Source of the DNA: an uncultured Burkholderiales bacterium
GTDB taxonomy: Bacteria > Pseudomonadota > Gammaproteobacteria > Burkholderiales > Burkholderiaceae_C
Length of the DNA: 6,471 nucleotides
Assembly (NCBI GenBank): GCA_903871865.1
Contig: CAIQIL010000446.1
Location: 1-6,471, forward strand
Reading direction: 5' to 3'
Below, piece after piece: positions 1-6,471 of the stretch (positions are counted from its first letter, which is position 1; the number at the start of each line of letters is the position of its first letter). The translations under genes and the position numbers were made by a program. The notes beneath the pieces were generated by a model that was given only the letters and a program-made list of their open reading frames with translations, did no database searches and had not been told where the DNA came from.

Positions 1-841
1 CCGCTTGTTTGTGGTCGCGGTGGGCGCCGCCCACGGGCTCGGAAATGATCTTGTCGATCAGGCCCAGGGCCTTGAGGCGGTGGGCCGTGATGCCCAGCGC
101 TTCGGCCGCATCCGAGGCCTTGTCCGAAGTCTTCCAGAGGATGGAGGCACAGCCTTCCGGCGAGATCACCGAATACACCGAGTACTGCATCATCAGGACC
201 TGGTCGGCCACGCTGATGGCCAGCGCACCGCCCGAGCCACCTTCACCGATGATGGTGGTGATGATGGGCACCTCCAGCTTGGCCATCTCGAAGATGTTGC
301 GGCCGATGGCCTCGGACTGGTTGCGCTCTTCCGCACCGATGCCAGGGTAGGCGCCGGGCGTGTCCACGAAGGTGAACACGGGCAGGCTGAACTTCTGCGC
401 GGTCTCCATCAGGCGCAGGGCCTTGCGGTAACCCTCGGGGCGAGACATGCCGAAATTGCGCGCGGCGCGCTCCTTGGTGTCACGGCCCTTTTGGTGACCC
501 AGCACCATGCAAGGCATGCCGTTGAAACGGGCCAGGCCGCCGACGATGGACAGGTCATCGGCGAAATGGCGGTCACCGTGCATTTCCTGGAAATCGGTGA
601 ACAGCTCGTTGAGGTAGTCCAGCGTGTAGGGGCGCTGCGGATGGCGCGCGATCTGCGTGACCTGCCACGGCGACAGCGTGGCATAGATGTCTTTGGTCAG
701 CTGCTGGCTCTTCTTGCTCAGGCGGTCGATCTCTTCGGAGATGTCCACCGCCGATTCGCTCTGCACATAGCGCAGTTCTTCGATCTTGGATTCGAGCTCC
801 GCGATGGGCTGCTCGAATTCGAGGAAGTGTCGTTTGCTCAT
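1..841 (-). CDS. accA: Acetyl-CoA carboxylase carboxyltransferase subunit alpha, C-terminus cut by window edge
   Basis: AccA pairs with AccD to form the carboxyltransferase that moves CO2 from carboxybiotin on AccB to acetyl-CoA, giving malonyl-CoA for fatty acid synthesis in the cytoplasm. My own translation from the ATG at 841-839 gives 280 uninterrupted residues starting [13 protein letters not shown]. The N-terminal helical region covers about residues 1-85. The crotonase-like carboxyltransferase core follows, with [17 protein letters not shown] at 158-174, the glycine-rich [10 protein letters not shown] at 199-208 (oxyanion-hole region) and [12 protein letters not shown] at 226-237. Full-length AccA is usually about 320 residues, so roughly 40 C-terminal residues lie beyond the left edge. 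The start is supported by AAGGA at 854-850, eight bases upstream. It follows alkA after a 72-base gap, so it may be co-transcribed or have its own promoter. The identification is essentially certain; this frame is easily missed because it has no stop codon inside the window. Confidence 0.97.
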   Translation of the reverse strand, partial: MSKRHFLEFEQPIAELESKIEELRYVQSESAVDISEEIDRLSKKSQQLTKDIYATLSPWQVTQIARHPQRPYTLDYLNELFTDFQEMHGDRHFADDLSIVGGLARFNGMPCMVLGHQKGRDTKERAARNFGMSRPEGYRKALRLMETAQKFSLPVFTFVDTPGAYPGIGAEERNQSEAIGRNIFEMAKLEVPIITTIIGEGGSGGALAISVADQVLMMQYSVYSVISPEGCASILWKTSDKASDAAEALGITAHRLKALGLIDKIISEPVGGAHRDHKQA

Positions 842-849
842 GGCTTGTT

Positions 850-854
850 TCCTT
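850..854 (-). promoter_or_regulatory. Shine-Dalgarno site of accA
   Basis: AAGGA on the minus strand lies 8 bases before the accA ATG, in the context AAAGGAAACAAGCC-ATG. It fixes the accA start. It is the best ribosome binding site among the three minus-strand genes. Confidence 0.8.
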
Positions 855-869
855 TGTGTCAGCGTGGCC

Positions 870-903
870 GCCAGGCGCTTCAGGCTCGTGACCTGCACCT
901 GGC
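870..903 (-). other. Imperfect hairpin in the alkA-accA gap
   Basis: On the minus-strand transcript GCCAGG (903-898) can pair with CCTGGC (875-870), and inside it CAGG (895-892) can pair with CCTG (884-881) around a 7-base loop. Both stems are directly visible. No run of U follows, so it does not look like an intrinsic terminator. It could be a processing site or mRNA-stabilising structure between alkA and accA, or simply chance in GC-rich DNA. Confidence 0.35.
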
Positions 904-913
904 CATCGAGAAA

Positions 914-1641
914 TCAATAGGCCACGGGAAGGGGGTCGAGGCTGCGCCACAGGTACCAGGTGCCCACCGTTCGGAACGGCGACCAGGCTTCGGCCACGTC
1001 GCGCGCCTCGGCACGCGAGACGGGCTCACCGCTGAAATAACTCTGGCTGATGCCTTTGATGAGGCCGAGGTCGTCGAGCGGCAGCACGTTCGGCCGCATC
1101 AGGTGGAAGATCAGGAACATCTCGGCCGTCCAGCGACCGATGCCGCGGATGTCCACCAGCTCGTCGATGATGGCTTCGTCTTCCCAAGCCTGCCACTGCG
1201 CCACATGGACGCGCTCTTCGGCGAAATGGCGGGCCAGATCGAGCATGTACTCGACCTTGCGGGCCGACAAGCCTGCCTGGCGGAGCTGGTCGGGTGTTTT
1301 GGTCAGGAGTTCGGTGGCGCTCAGCGGGCCGCGGTCGCTGCCAGGGCTGCTGCCCTCGGCACCTTGCAGGCCCAGCACGGCCAACAGGCGCTCCCAGACC
1401 GACTGCGCCGCCTTGACCGAAATTTGCTGCCCCACGATGGAGCGCGCCAGCGTGGTGAACGCATCGCCGCGGCTTTCCAGGCGTGCCGAGCCGTGGTCGG
1501 CGATCAGCTTGCGCATGACGCGGTCGCGCTTGCTCAGGTGCTTGCAGGCCTCGTCCCAATACGCGGGCGTGACCAGGTTCGCAGCGAGCACGGCGTTGTC
1601 AGGCAGCACCGGCTTGGGTGCGGAAGATTTGGACGTGCCCA

Positions 1642-1642
<1 letters not shown>
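914..1642 (-). CDS. alkA: DNA-3-methyladenine glycosylase II, short AlkA-type HhH-GPD protein
   Basis: This 242-residue cytoplasmic base-excision repair enzyme would cleave the N-glycosidic bond of alkylated purines such as 3-methyladenine. FTTLARSIVGQQIS (62-75) opens the HhH-GPD fold. The helix-hairpin-helix reads LVDIRGIGRWTAEMF (162-176) and is followed by LPLDDLGL (187-194), where the second Asp, D191, aligns with catalytic D238 of E. coli AlkA. WSPFRTVGTWYLWR (220-233) matches the conserved C-terminal helix of the family. The N-terminal TBP-like domain of E. coli AlkA is absent, as in many bacterial and Mag1-like short forms. Residues about 93-108 form a Gly/Ser-rich loop insertion. The ATG overlaps the cysS stop by one base (TGATG), with AAGG only four bases upstream, so translation is probably coupled to cysS. 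The symbol alkA reflects family membership; substrate range is inferred. No ada-like or SOS operator was seen next to it. Confidence 0.9.
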
Positions 1643-3036
<1,394 letters not shown>

Positions 3037-3076
3037 GGGCACACGACAGGGAGGCGGGCAATCAGGGAATAGAACC

Positions 3077-3098
3077 AGACACGCAGTACAGCGTGTCT
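3077..3098. repeat. Near-perfect 22-bp palindrome in the cysS leader region
   Basis: Half-sites AGACACGC (3077-3084) and GCGTGTCT (3091-3098) are exact inverted copies around a six-base centre AGTACA whose inner GTAC is itself palindromic. Only the outermost A/A of that centre breaks the symmetry. It lies 41 bases upstream of the cysS ATG. It could be a dimeric regulator's operator or an RNA hairpin in the cysS leader. There is no U-tract on either side, so it is not an intrinsic terminator. Confidence 0.55.
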
Positions 3099-3164
3099 TC
3101 ACGCTCAGATCCTGCAGCCGTCGCAGGGCCCAGGCCACGGACAGCGCTCAGATACAATCCGGCA

Positions 3165-3195
3165 AGTATAACGGCGACCCCAACACGAGGGTGAA
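3165..3195 (-). promoter_or_regulatory. Candidate sigma-70-type promoter for cysS
   Basis: On the minus strand TATACT (3170-3165) resembles a -10 box, and TTCACC (3195-3190) a weak -35 box, with a rather long 19-base spacer. Transcription would start near 3158 and give a cysS leader of about 120 bases containing the palindrome. This is by eye only. The neighbouring A/T-rich patch (3152-3172) is the only one in this GC-rich gap, which favours promoter activity somewhere here, and TACAAT at 3153-3158 could serve the plus strand instead. Confidence 0.35.
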
Positions 3196-3221
3196 CAGGC
3201 AGGCGCCCCAGGCCACTGGGC

Positions 3222-3230
3222 TGCTATCCT
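3222..3230 (+). promoter_or_regulatory. Candidate extended -10 element for the plus-strand operon
   Basis: TGCTATCCT fits an extended -10 (TGn followed by a TATAAT-like hexamer). No convincing -35 lies 16-18 bases upstream, which extended -10 promoters can tolerate. Initiation would fall near 3237, leaving a short leader before the TPR gene. TACAAT at 3153-3158 is a competing -10 candidate for the same operon. Support is weak. Confidence 0.22.
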
Positions 3231-3308
3231 CTTGAGCTGCATCCGGATGGCATCCCTGCCGCCGCACCGATGCCCCAACGCACCACAACCCCTCTGACAC
3301 GATCCTCC

Positions 3309-4409
3309 ATGCAGACTGCTGTGCCTTACTTCGGACTCCGCCTGACGTCCCTTGCCGCGAAATGCCTTGCCGTCGCCGCCCTGTCCCTCAGCGCCCTGAG
3401 CGCGCGCGCCGATGACGTGGGTGATGTGCAGAAGCTGCTGGCCGCCGGCAAGAACGTGGAAGCCCTGCAAAAGGCCGACCAGTTCCTGTCCGCCAAGCCC
3501 CGCGACCCGATGATGCGCTTCCTGCGCGGCATCAGCCTGTCGCAAGCCGGTCGTGCGCCTGAAGCCATCACCGCCTTCACCAAGCTGACCGAGGACTACC
3601 CCGAGCTGCCCGAGCCCTTCAACAACCTCGCGGTGCTCTACGCGCAGCAAGGCCAGTACGACAAGGCCCGCAACGCGCTGGAAATGGCCATCCGCACCAA
3701 CCCCAGCTATGCCACCGCCTACGAAAACCTCGGCGATGTCTATGCCAAGCTGGCCAGCCAGGCCTACTCCAAGGCCCTGCAGATCGACACCCGCTCGGCC
3801 GTGGCGCCGAAGCTGGCCATGATCCGCGACCTCTTCCCCAAGGAACGCAACAGCATCGTGACGGCCTCGGCCAGCACAGCTGCACCTGCACCTGCGCCTG
3901 CACCGAGCCCAGCACCGGCGCCAACGCCTGCCCCCGCGCCGAAGCCCACGCCAGCGCCAGCGCCTGTGCCCGCCCCGGCACCCGCACCGGTGGCGCCCAA
4001 GCCTGTGGAGGCGAAGCCCGCAGAAACGAAGCCAGCTGAAACCAAGCCCAGCAAGGCCGAAGCCGATGAGAGCGCCCGCGAGCGCGATGTCGCCAACGCC
4101 GTGCGCGCCTGGGCCGATGCCTGGAGCCGCAAGGACATGGACGGCTACATCTCGGCCTACGGCAAGGACTTCAACGGCGGCAAGTCCCGCAAGGCCTGGG
4201 AGCAAGACCGCAAGGAACGCATCCTGGGCAAGCGCAGCATCTCCGTCAAAGTCTCCAGCCTGAAGATCACGGTCAATGGCAACAAGGCCATCGCGCAATT
4301 CAAGCAGGACTACCATGCAGACAGCCTGAGCGTCAGCAGCGGCAAACGCCTGGAACTGGTTCGCAACGGCAACGCCTGGGTGATCGTCAAGGAAAGCACC
4401 GGCTCCTGA
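3309..4409 (+). CDS. Exported TPR protein with Pro/Ala linker and NTF2-like C-terminal domain
   Basis: I do not recognise a named gene. From the ATG at 3309 the protein has 366 residues. A signal peptide covers about 1-34 (basic R11/K18, then a hydrophobic core, with likely cleavage after SARA), so it should act in the periplasm. Three to four TPR-like helical repeats follow: about 37-65, 67-98, 101-134 (FNNLAVLYAQQGQYDKARNA is the clearest) and 135-161. A linker of Pro/Ala then Lys/Glu/Thr residues spans about 192-250. Residues 257-363 form an alpha+beta domain resembling SnoaL/NTF2-like folds, with AWADAWSRKDMDGYISAY and a terminal GNAWVIVKES. This domain resembles the C-terminus of the next gene's product. 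An in-frame ATG at 3270 would add 13 residues; neither start has a clear Shine-Dalgarno, and I prefer 3309 for a more normal signal peptide length. It is probably a scaffold or partner for the downstream peptidoglycan enzyme; that role is inferred. Confidence 0.88.
   Translation: MQTAVPYFGLRLTSLAAKCLAVAALSLSALSARADDVGDVQKLLAAGKNVEALQKADQFLSAKPRDPMMRFLRGISLSQAGRAPEAITAFTKLTEDYPELPEPFNNLAVLYAQQGQYDKARNALEMAIRTNPSYATAYENLGDVYAKLASQAYSKALQIDTRSAVAPKLAMIRDLFPKERNSIVTASASTAAPAPAPAPSPAPAPTPAPAPKPTPAPAPVPAPAPAPVAPKPVEAKPAETKPAETKPSKAEADESARERDVANAVRAWADAWSRKDMDGYISAYGKDFNGGKSRKAWEQDRKERILGKRSISVKVSSLKITVNGNKAIAQFKQDYHADSLSVSSGKRLELVRNGNAWVIVKESTGS
3882..4055 (+). repeat. Low-complexity Pro/Ala and Lys-Pro-Ala-Glu-Thr coding repeat
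   Basis: Inside the TPR gene the sequence repeats GCxCCx-type codons that encode runs of Ala-Pro (residues about 192-230). It then changes to the unit AETKP, present twice in tandem and preceded by a related VEAKP. It forms an extended, probably unstructured spacer between the TPR and NTF2-like domains. Such tracts often vary in length between strains by slippage or recombination. Confidence 0.8.
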
Positions 4410-4414
4410 ATCCG

Positions 4415-5716
4415 ATGAACCGATCGATGCACGGTCGCCTGGCCCAGCTGACACTGGGCCTCGCGATCTCCCTGAGCCATGCACAGGCCGCTCCGCACAA
4501 GGCACCACGCCCACACGCGGAGCAGGCCCATCTCGCCAGCCCCAAAGCCGCAGACAAGCCGAACGACGCGGGTGTCCGTGACGCACGGCCGCCCCTGACG
4601 CCGCAGTCACCCTCGGCCGAAGCCCGGCTGCTGGACGTCTACCGCCTCATCGGCAAAGGCCAGTCGCGTCAGGCGCTCGCCCAGGCCCAGACGCTGGCGC
4701 GCGATGTGCCCAACTTCCAGCTGGCCCAACTCGTCTACGGCGACCTCCTGCTCGCCCAGACGCGCGCCTTGCCCACCATGGGCAATGCCCCGGGCGACCT
4801 GGCCACCAAGGCCCCTGCCCGCCTCGACCAGCTCCGCGAAGAAGCCGAAAGGCGCCTGGGTGCCCTGCGCGAGCGCCCGCCTGCAGGCACGGTGCCGGCC
4901 CAGTTCATCGAACTGCCGCCCACGACCCGCCACGCCATCGCGGTCGATGCCAGCCGCTCGCGCCTGTACCTGTTCGAAAACGGCCCCAATGGCCTGCAAC
5001 TGGTGGCCGACCACTACGCCTCCATCGGACGGCTGGGCTTCGAGAAAAGCGCCGAGGGCGACCAGCGCACGCCGCTGGGCGTGTACTTCATCACCAGCCG
5101 CCTCGACGCACGCCAGCTGACCGACTTCTACGGCGTGGGCGCCCTCTCGCTAAACTACCCCAACGAGTACGACCGCCGCCAGGGCCGCACCGGCAGCGGC
5201 ATCTGGTTGCACGGCGTGCCCAGCGACAGCTACGCCCGCAGCCCCCACAGCACCGACGGCTGCGTGGCGCTGGCCAACCCAGAGCTGCGCGACATCATGG
5301 AGCGCGTGCAGCCGCGCAGCACGCCCGTGGTGATCGCCAAAAACCTGCAATGGGTGCCGCCCGCGGTCAAGGAACCCGAGCGTCGCAGCCTGCACAACCT
5401 CATCGAAGGTTGGCGCGTGGCGCGCGCCAGCGGCGATCTCAACCGCCTCATGGCCTTTTACTCGAACCAGTTCGCCAACGGCAACAAGGATCTGGCACAG
5501 TGGCGCCAATTGATCGAGAAGGACCTGTCGCAGGCCCGCGGTCGCCCCGTGCAGCTCAAGGACGTGTCCATCCTCGGTTGGCGCGACAAGAGCGACATCC
5601 TCGTCGTGACCTTCGGTGAAATCGCCGAGGGTCAACGCACCGGCGCCATCAAACGTCAATACTGGGGCAAAGAGGGTGGCCTCTGGAAAATCTTCTACGA
5701 AGGAGTGATCGGATGA
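4415..5716 (+). CDS. Exported YkuD-domain L,D-transpeptidase/L,D-carboxypeptidase with NTF2-like C-terminus (Csd6/Pgp2-like)
   Basis: This is a 433-residue peptidoglycan-modifying enzyme acting on the stem peptide in the periplasm. A signal peptide covers about 1-25 (SLSHAQA then APHK). A helical, TPR-like segment lies at about 67-118 ([20 protein letters not shown]). The YkuD catalytic domain runs from about 171 to 310, starting [18 protein letters not shown]. Its active site is visible as IWLHGVPSD (263-271) followed by HSTDGCVAL (278-286), giving catalytic His266 and Cys283. Residues 322-431 form an NTF2-like domain ([22 protein letters not shown]) related to that of the upstream TPR protein. 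The STDGC form of the motif is typical of the YafK/Csd6 branch. In Helicobacter Csd6 and Campylobacter Pgp2 this architecture performs L,D-carboxypeptidase trimming rather than 3-3 crosslinking, so either activity is possible. It starts five bases after the TPR stop and overlaps the next gene by four. ATG 4427 is an alternative start. Confidence 0.92.
   Translation: MNRSMHGRLAQLTLGLAISLSHAQAAPHKAPRPHAEQAHLASPKAADKPNDAGVRDARPPLTPQSPSAEARLLDVYRLIGKGQSRQALAQAQTLARDVPNFQLAQLVYGDLLLAQTRALPTMGNAPGDLATKAPARLDQLREEAERRLGALRERPPAGTVPAQFIELPPTTRHAIAVDASRSRLYLFENGPNGLQLVADHYASIGRLGFEKSAEGDQRTPLGVYFITSRLDARQLTDFYGVGALSLNYPNEYDRRQGRTGSGIWLHGVPSDSYARSPHSTDGCVALANPELRDIMERVQPRSTPVVIAKNLQWVPPAVKEPERRSLHNLIEGWRVARASGDLNRLMAFYSNQFANGNKDLAQWRQLIEKDLSQARGRPVQLKDVSILGWRDKSDILVVTFGEIAEGQRTGAIKRQYWGKEGGLWKIFYEGVIG
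5699..5705 (+). promoter_or_regulatory. Strong Shine-Dalgarno site of the exported cyclophilin gene
   Basis: GAAGGAG lies inside the end of the YkuD gene, seven bases before the ATG at 5713 and ten before a second ATG at 5716. It is the strongest ribosome binding site in the plus-strand operon, and supports efficient independent initiation of the cyclophilin in addition to coupling through the ATGA overlap. Confidence 0.85.
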
Positions 5717-6279
5717 TGATTCGCAAACTGATGGTGGCCGCAGCCACCGCCGCCGTGGCGCTGAGCGCCTCGATCGCACAGGCACAAAACGTGCGCCTGA
5801 GCACCAGCCAGGGCGACATCGTGGTGCAGCTCGATGCGGCCAAGGCCCCCAAGACCGTTGACAACTTCCTGCAGTACGTGAAGTCGGGCCAGTACAGCGG
5901 CACGATCTTCCACCGCGTGATCGACGGCTTCATGGTTCAGGGCGGCGGCATGACGCCCGACATGCGCGAGAAGCCCACGCGCGCGCCAATCCCATTGGAA
6001 AGCCGCAACGGCCTGACCAATGTGCGAGGCACCATCGCCATGGCGCGCACCAGCGTGCCTGACTCGGCCACGGCGCAATTTTTCATCAACCTCAAGGACA
6101 ACGCCTTCCTCGACGCCGCGCGCTCGCCGGACGGCAACGGCTACGCCGTCTTCGGCAAGGTCGTCGAGGGCATGGACGTCGTTGACAAAATCCGCAAGGT
6201 CCAGACGGGCTCCAAAGGCATGCACCAGGACGTCCCCGTCGAGCCCGTGATCATCAAACAAGCCACCATCGAGAAGTGA
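5713..6279 (+). CDS. ppiA: Periplasmic peptidyl-prolyl cis-trans isomerase, cyclophilin type (PpiA)
   Basis: This 188-residue cyclophilin catalyses cis-trans isomerisation of Xaa-Pro bonds in exported proteins. A signal peptide covers about 1-24 ([18 protein letters not shown], cleavage after IAQA), so the mature form is about 164 residues, normal for bacterial cyclophilins. The active site reads [14 protein letters not shown] (66-79). R68, F73, M74 and Q76 correspond to R55, F60, M61 and Q63 of human cyclophilin [19 protein letters not shown] (110-127) is also conserved. The position of the cyclosporin-binding Trp is Phe (F132, in NAFLD), as in other low-affinity bacterial cyclophilins. Translation starts at 5713 or at the adjacent ATG 5716. 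The start overlaps the YkuD stop (ATGA) and is preceded by GAAGGAG. A PpiB-type paralogue starts three bases after its stop. The symbol is given by class and location; orthology to E. coli ppiA is not proven. Confidence 0.93.
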   Translation: MMIRKLMVAAATAAVALSASIAQAQNVRLSTSQGDIVVQLDAAKAPKTVDNFLQYVKSGQYSGTIFHRVIDGFMVQGGGMTPDMREKPTRAPIPLESRNGLTNVRGTIAMARTSVPDSATAQFFINLKDNAFLDAARSPDGNGYAVFGKVVEGMDVVDKIRKVQTGSKGMHQDVPVEPVIIKQATIEK

Positions 6280-6282
6280 ACC

Positions 6283-6471
6283 ATGAGCAAAACCGTTGAA
6301 CTGCAAACCACCGCTGGCGTCATCCGACTGGAACTGGACGACGCCAAGGCGCCCGTGACCGTCGCCAACTTCCTGGAGTACGTCAACGCCGGCCACTACG
6401 ACGGCACCGTCTTCCACCGCGTCATCAAGGGCTTCATGGTCCAGGGCGGCGGCTTTGAAGCCGGCATGAAG
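6283..6471 (+). CDS. ppiB: Cytoplasmic peptidyl-prolyl cis-trans isomerase, cyclophilin type (PpiB), 3' end cut by window edge
   Basis: My translation from ATG 6283 gives 63 residues to the right edge, starting [20 protein letters not shown]. There is no signal peptide: the protein begins at once with the first cyclophilin beta strand, so it should act in the cytoplasm. The active-site segment [14 protein letters not shown] (44-57) is intact, with R46, F51, M52 and Q54 as the expected catalytic residues. Full-length PpiB is about 164 residues, so about 100 are missing beyond the edge. It starts three bases after the ppiA stop, with only a weak GAGAAG ribosome site inside the ppiA end, so translation probably depends on coupling. 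In E. coli ppiB lies divergently next to cysS and is followed by lpxH; here cysS is divergent too but separated from ppiB by three inserted genes. Confidence 0.95.
   Translation, partial: MSKTVELQTTAGVIRLELDDAKAPVTVANFLEYVNAGHYDGTVFHRVIKGFMVQGGGFEAGMK
6367..6456 (+). repeat. Second copy of a cyclophilin core sequence diverged from 5863-5952
   Basis: The 90 bases here in ppiB align without gaps to 5863-5952 in ppiA, from NFLxYV to FMVQGGG. By my hand count 74 of 90 bases agree, and differences fall mostly at third positions or surface residues. This is paralogy of tandem genes, not a mobile repeat, but it is similar enough to be a possible site for recombination. Confidence 0.7.

Noticed and set aside
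3037..3138. Start of cysS at the upstream GTG (3138)
   Set aside because: The 34-residue extension does not match CysRS N-termini, which begin close to MSLRxxN. Kept only as a possible leader signal.
3153..3158. TACAAT on the plus strand as the main operon -10 box
   Set aside because: The hexamer is good, but the sequence 16-18 bases upstream has no -35 likeness. Noted as an alternative rather than listed as a feature.
3240..3249. A 10-bp perfect palindrome CATCCGGATG before the TPR gene
   Set aside because: It is short, does not extend on either side, and such palindromes arise often by chance; there was not enough support to call an operator.
3105..4610. A 501-codon minus-strand open frame through the intergenic region and the TPR gene
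   Set aside because: It is antisense to the TPR gene. Its Arg/Gly/Cys-rich stretch is only the complement of the Pro/Ala-coding repeat, and there is no credible start or domain.
5150..5785. A 211-codon minus-strand open frame opposite the YkuD gene end
   Set aside because: It is antisense to the catalytic and NTF2-like domains and shows no features of its own.
5695..6417. A 240-codon minus-strand open frame opposite the cyclophilin genes
   Set aside because: It mirrors two well-conserved cyclophilin genes and has no independent support.

Overview
The window is GC-rich and looks like the chromosome of a betaproteobacterium of the order Burkholderiales, probably from the Comamonadaceae, Leptothrix or Ideonella neighbourhood. 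This rests on the style of the AccA and CysS proteins, the strong G/C preference at third codon positions, and the cysS-alkA-accA gene order, which I recall from Burkholderia, Ralstonia and Comamonadaceae genomes. The exact genus cannot be read from the sequence.

Left half (1-3036), all on the minus strand: reading leftward come cysS (cysteinyl-tRNA synthetase), an alkA-type DNA-3-methyladenine glycosylase, and accA (acetyl-CoA carboxylase carboxyltransferase alpha), which runs off the left edge and lacks its C-terminus. cysS and alkA overlap by one base (TGATG). A gap of 72 bases that can fold into a hairpin separates alkA from accA. These are housekeeping genes.

Centre (3037-3308): a 272-base divergent intergenic region with candidate promoters in both directions. 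It holds a near-perfect palindrome and, in frame with cysS, an open extension containing four Cys codons.

Right half (3309-6471), all on the plus strand and tightly packed: an exported TPR protein with a Pro/Ala-rich linker and an NTF2-like C-terminal domain; an exported YkuD-fold L,D-transpeptidase/carboxypeptidase that also ends in an NTF2-like domain; an exported cyclophilin (PpiA type); and the start of a cytoplasmic cyclophilin (PpiB type), cut by the right edge. Gaps are 5 bases, a 4-base overlap (ATGA), and 3 bases, so this is almost certainly one operon. Three of the four products carry signal peptides, which suggests a periplasmic peptidoglycan-modification and protein-folding unit.

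Most of the window is ordinary. The part most worth a second look is the TPR/YkuD pair: two adjacent exported proteins share a paralogous C-terminal domain, and the enzyme has the helical-YkuD-NTF2 architecture of the cell-shape factors Csd6 and Pgp2. No mobile element, CRISPR array, tRNA or rRNA was seen.
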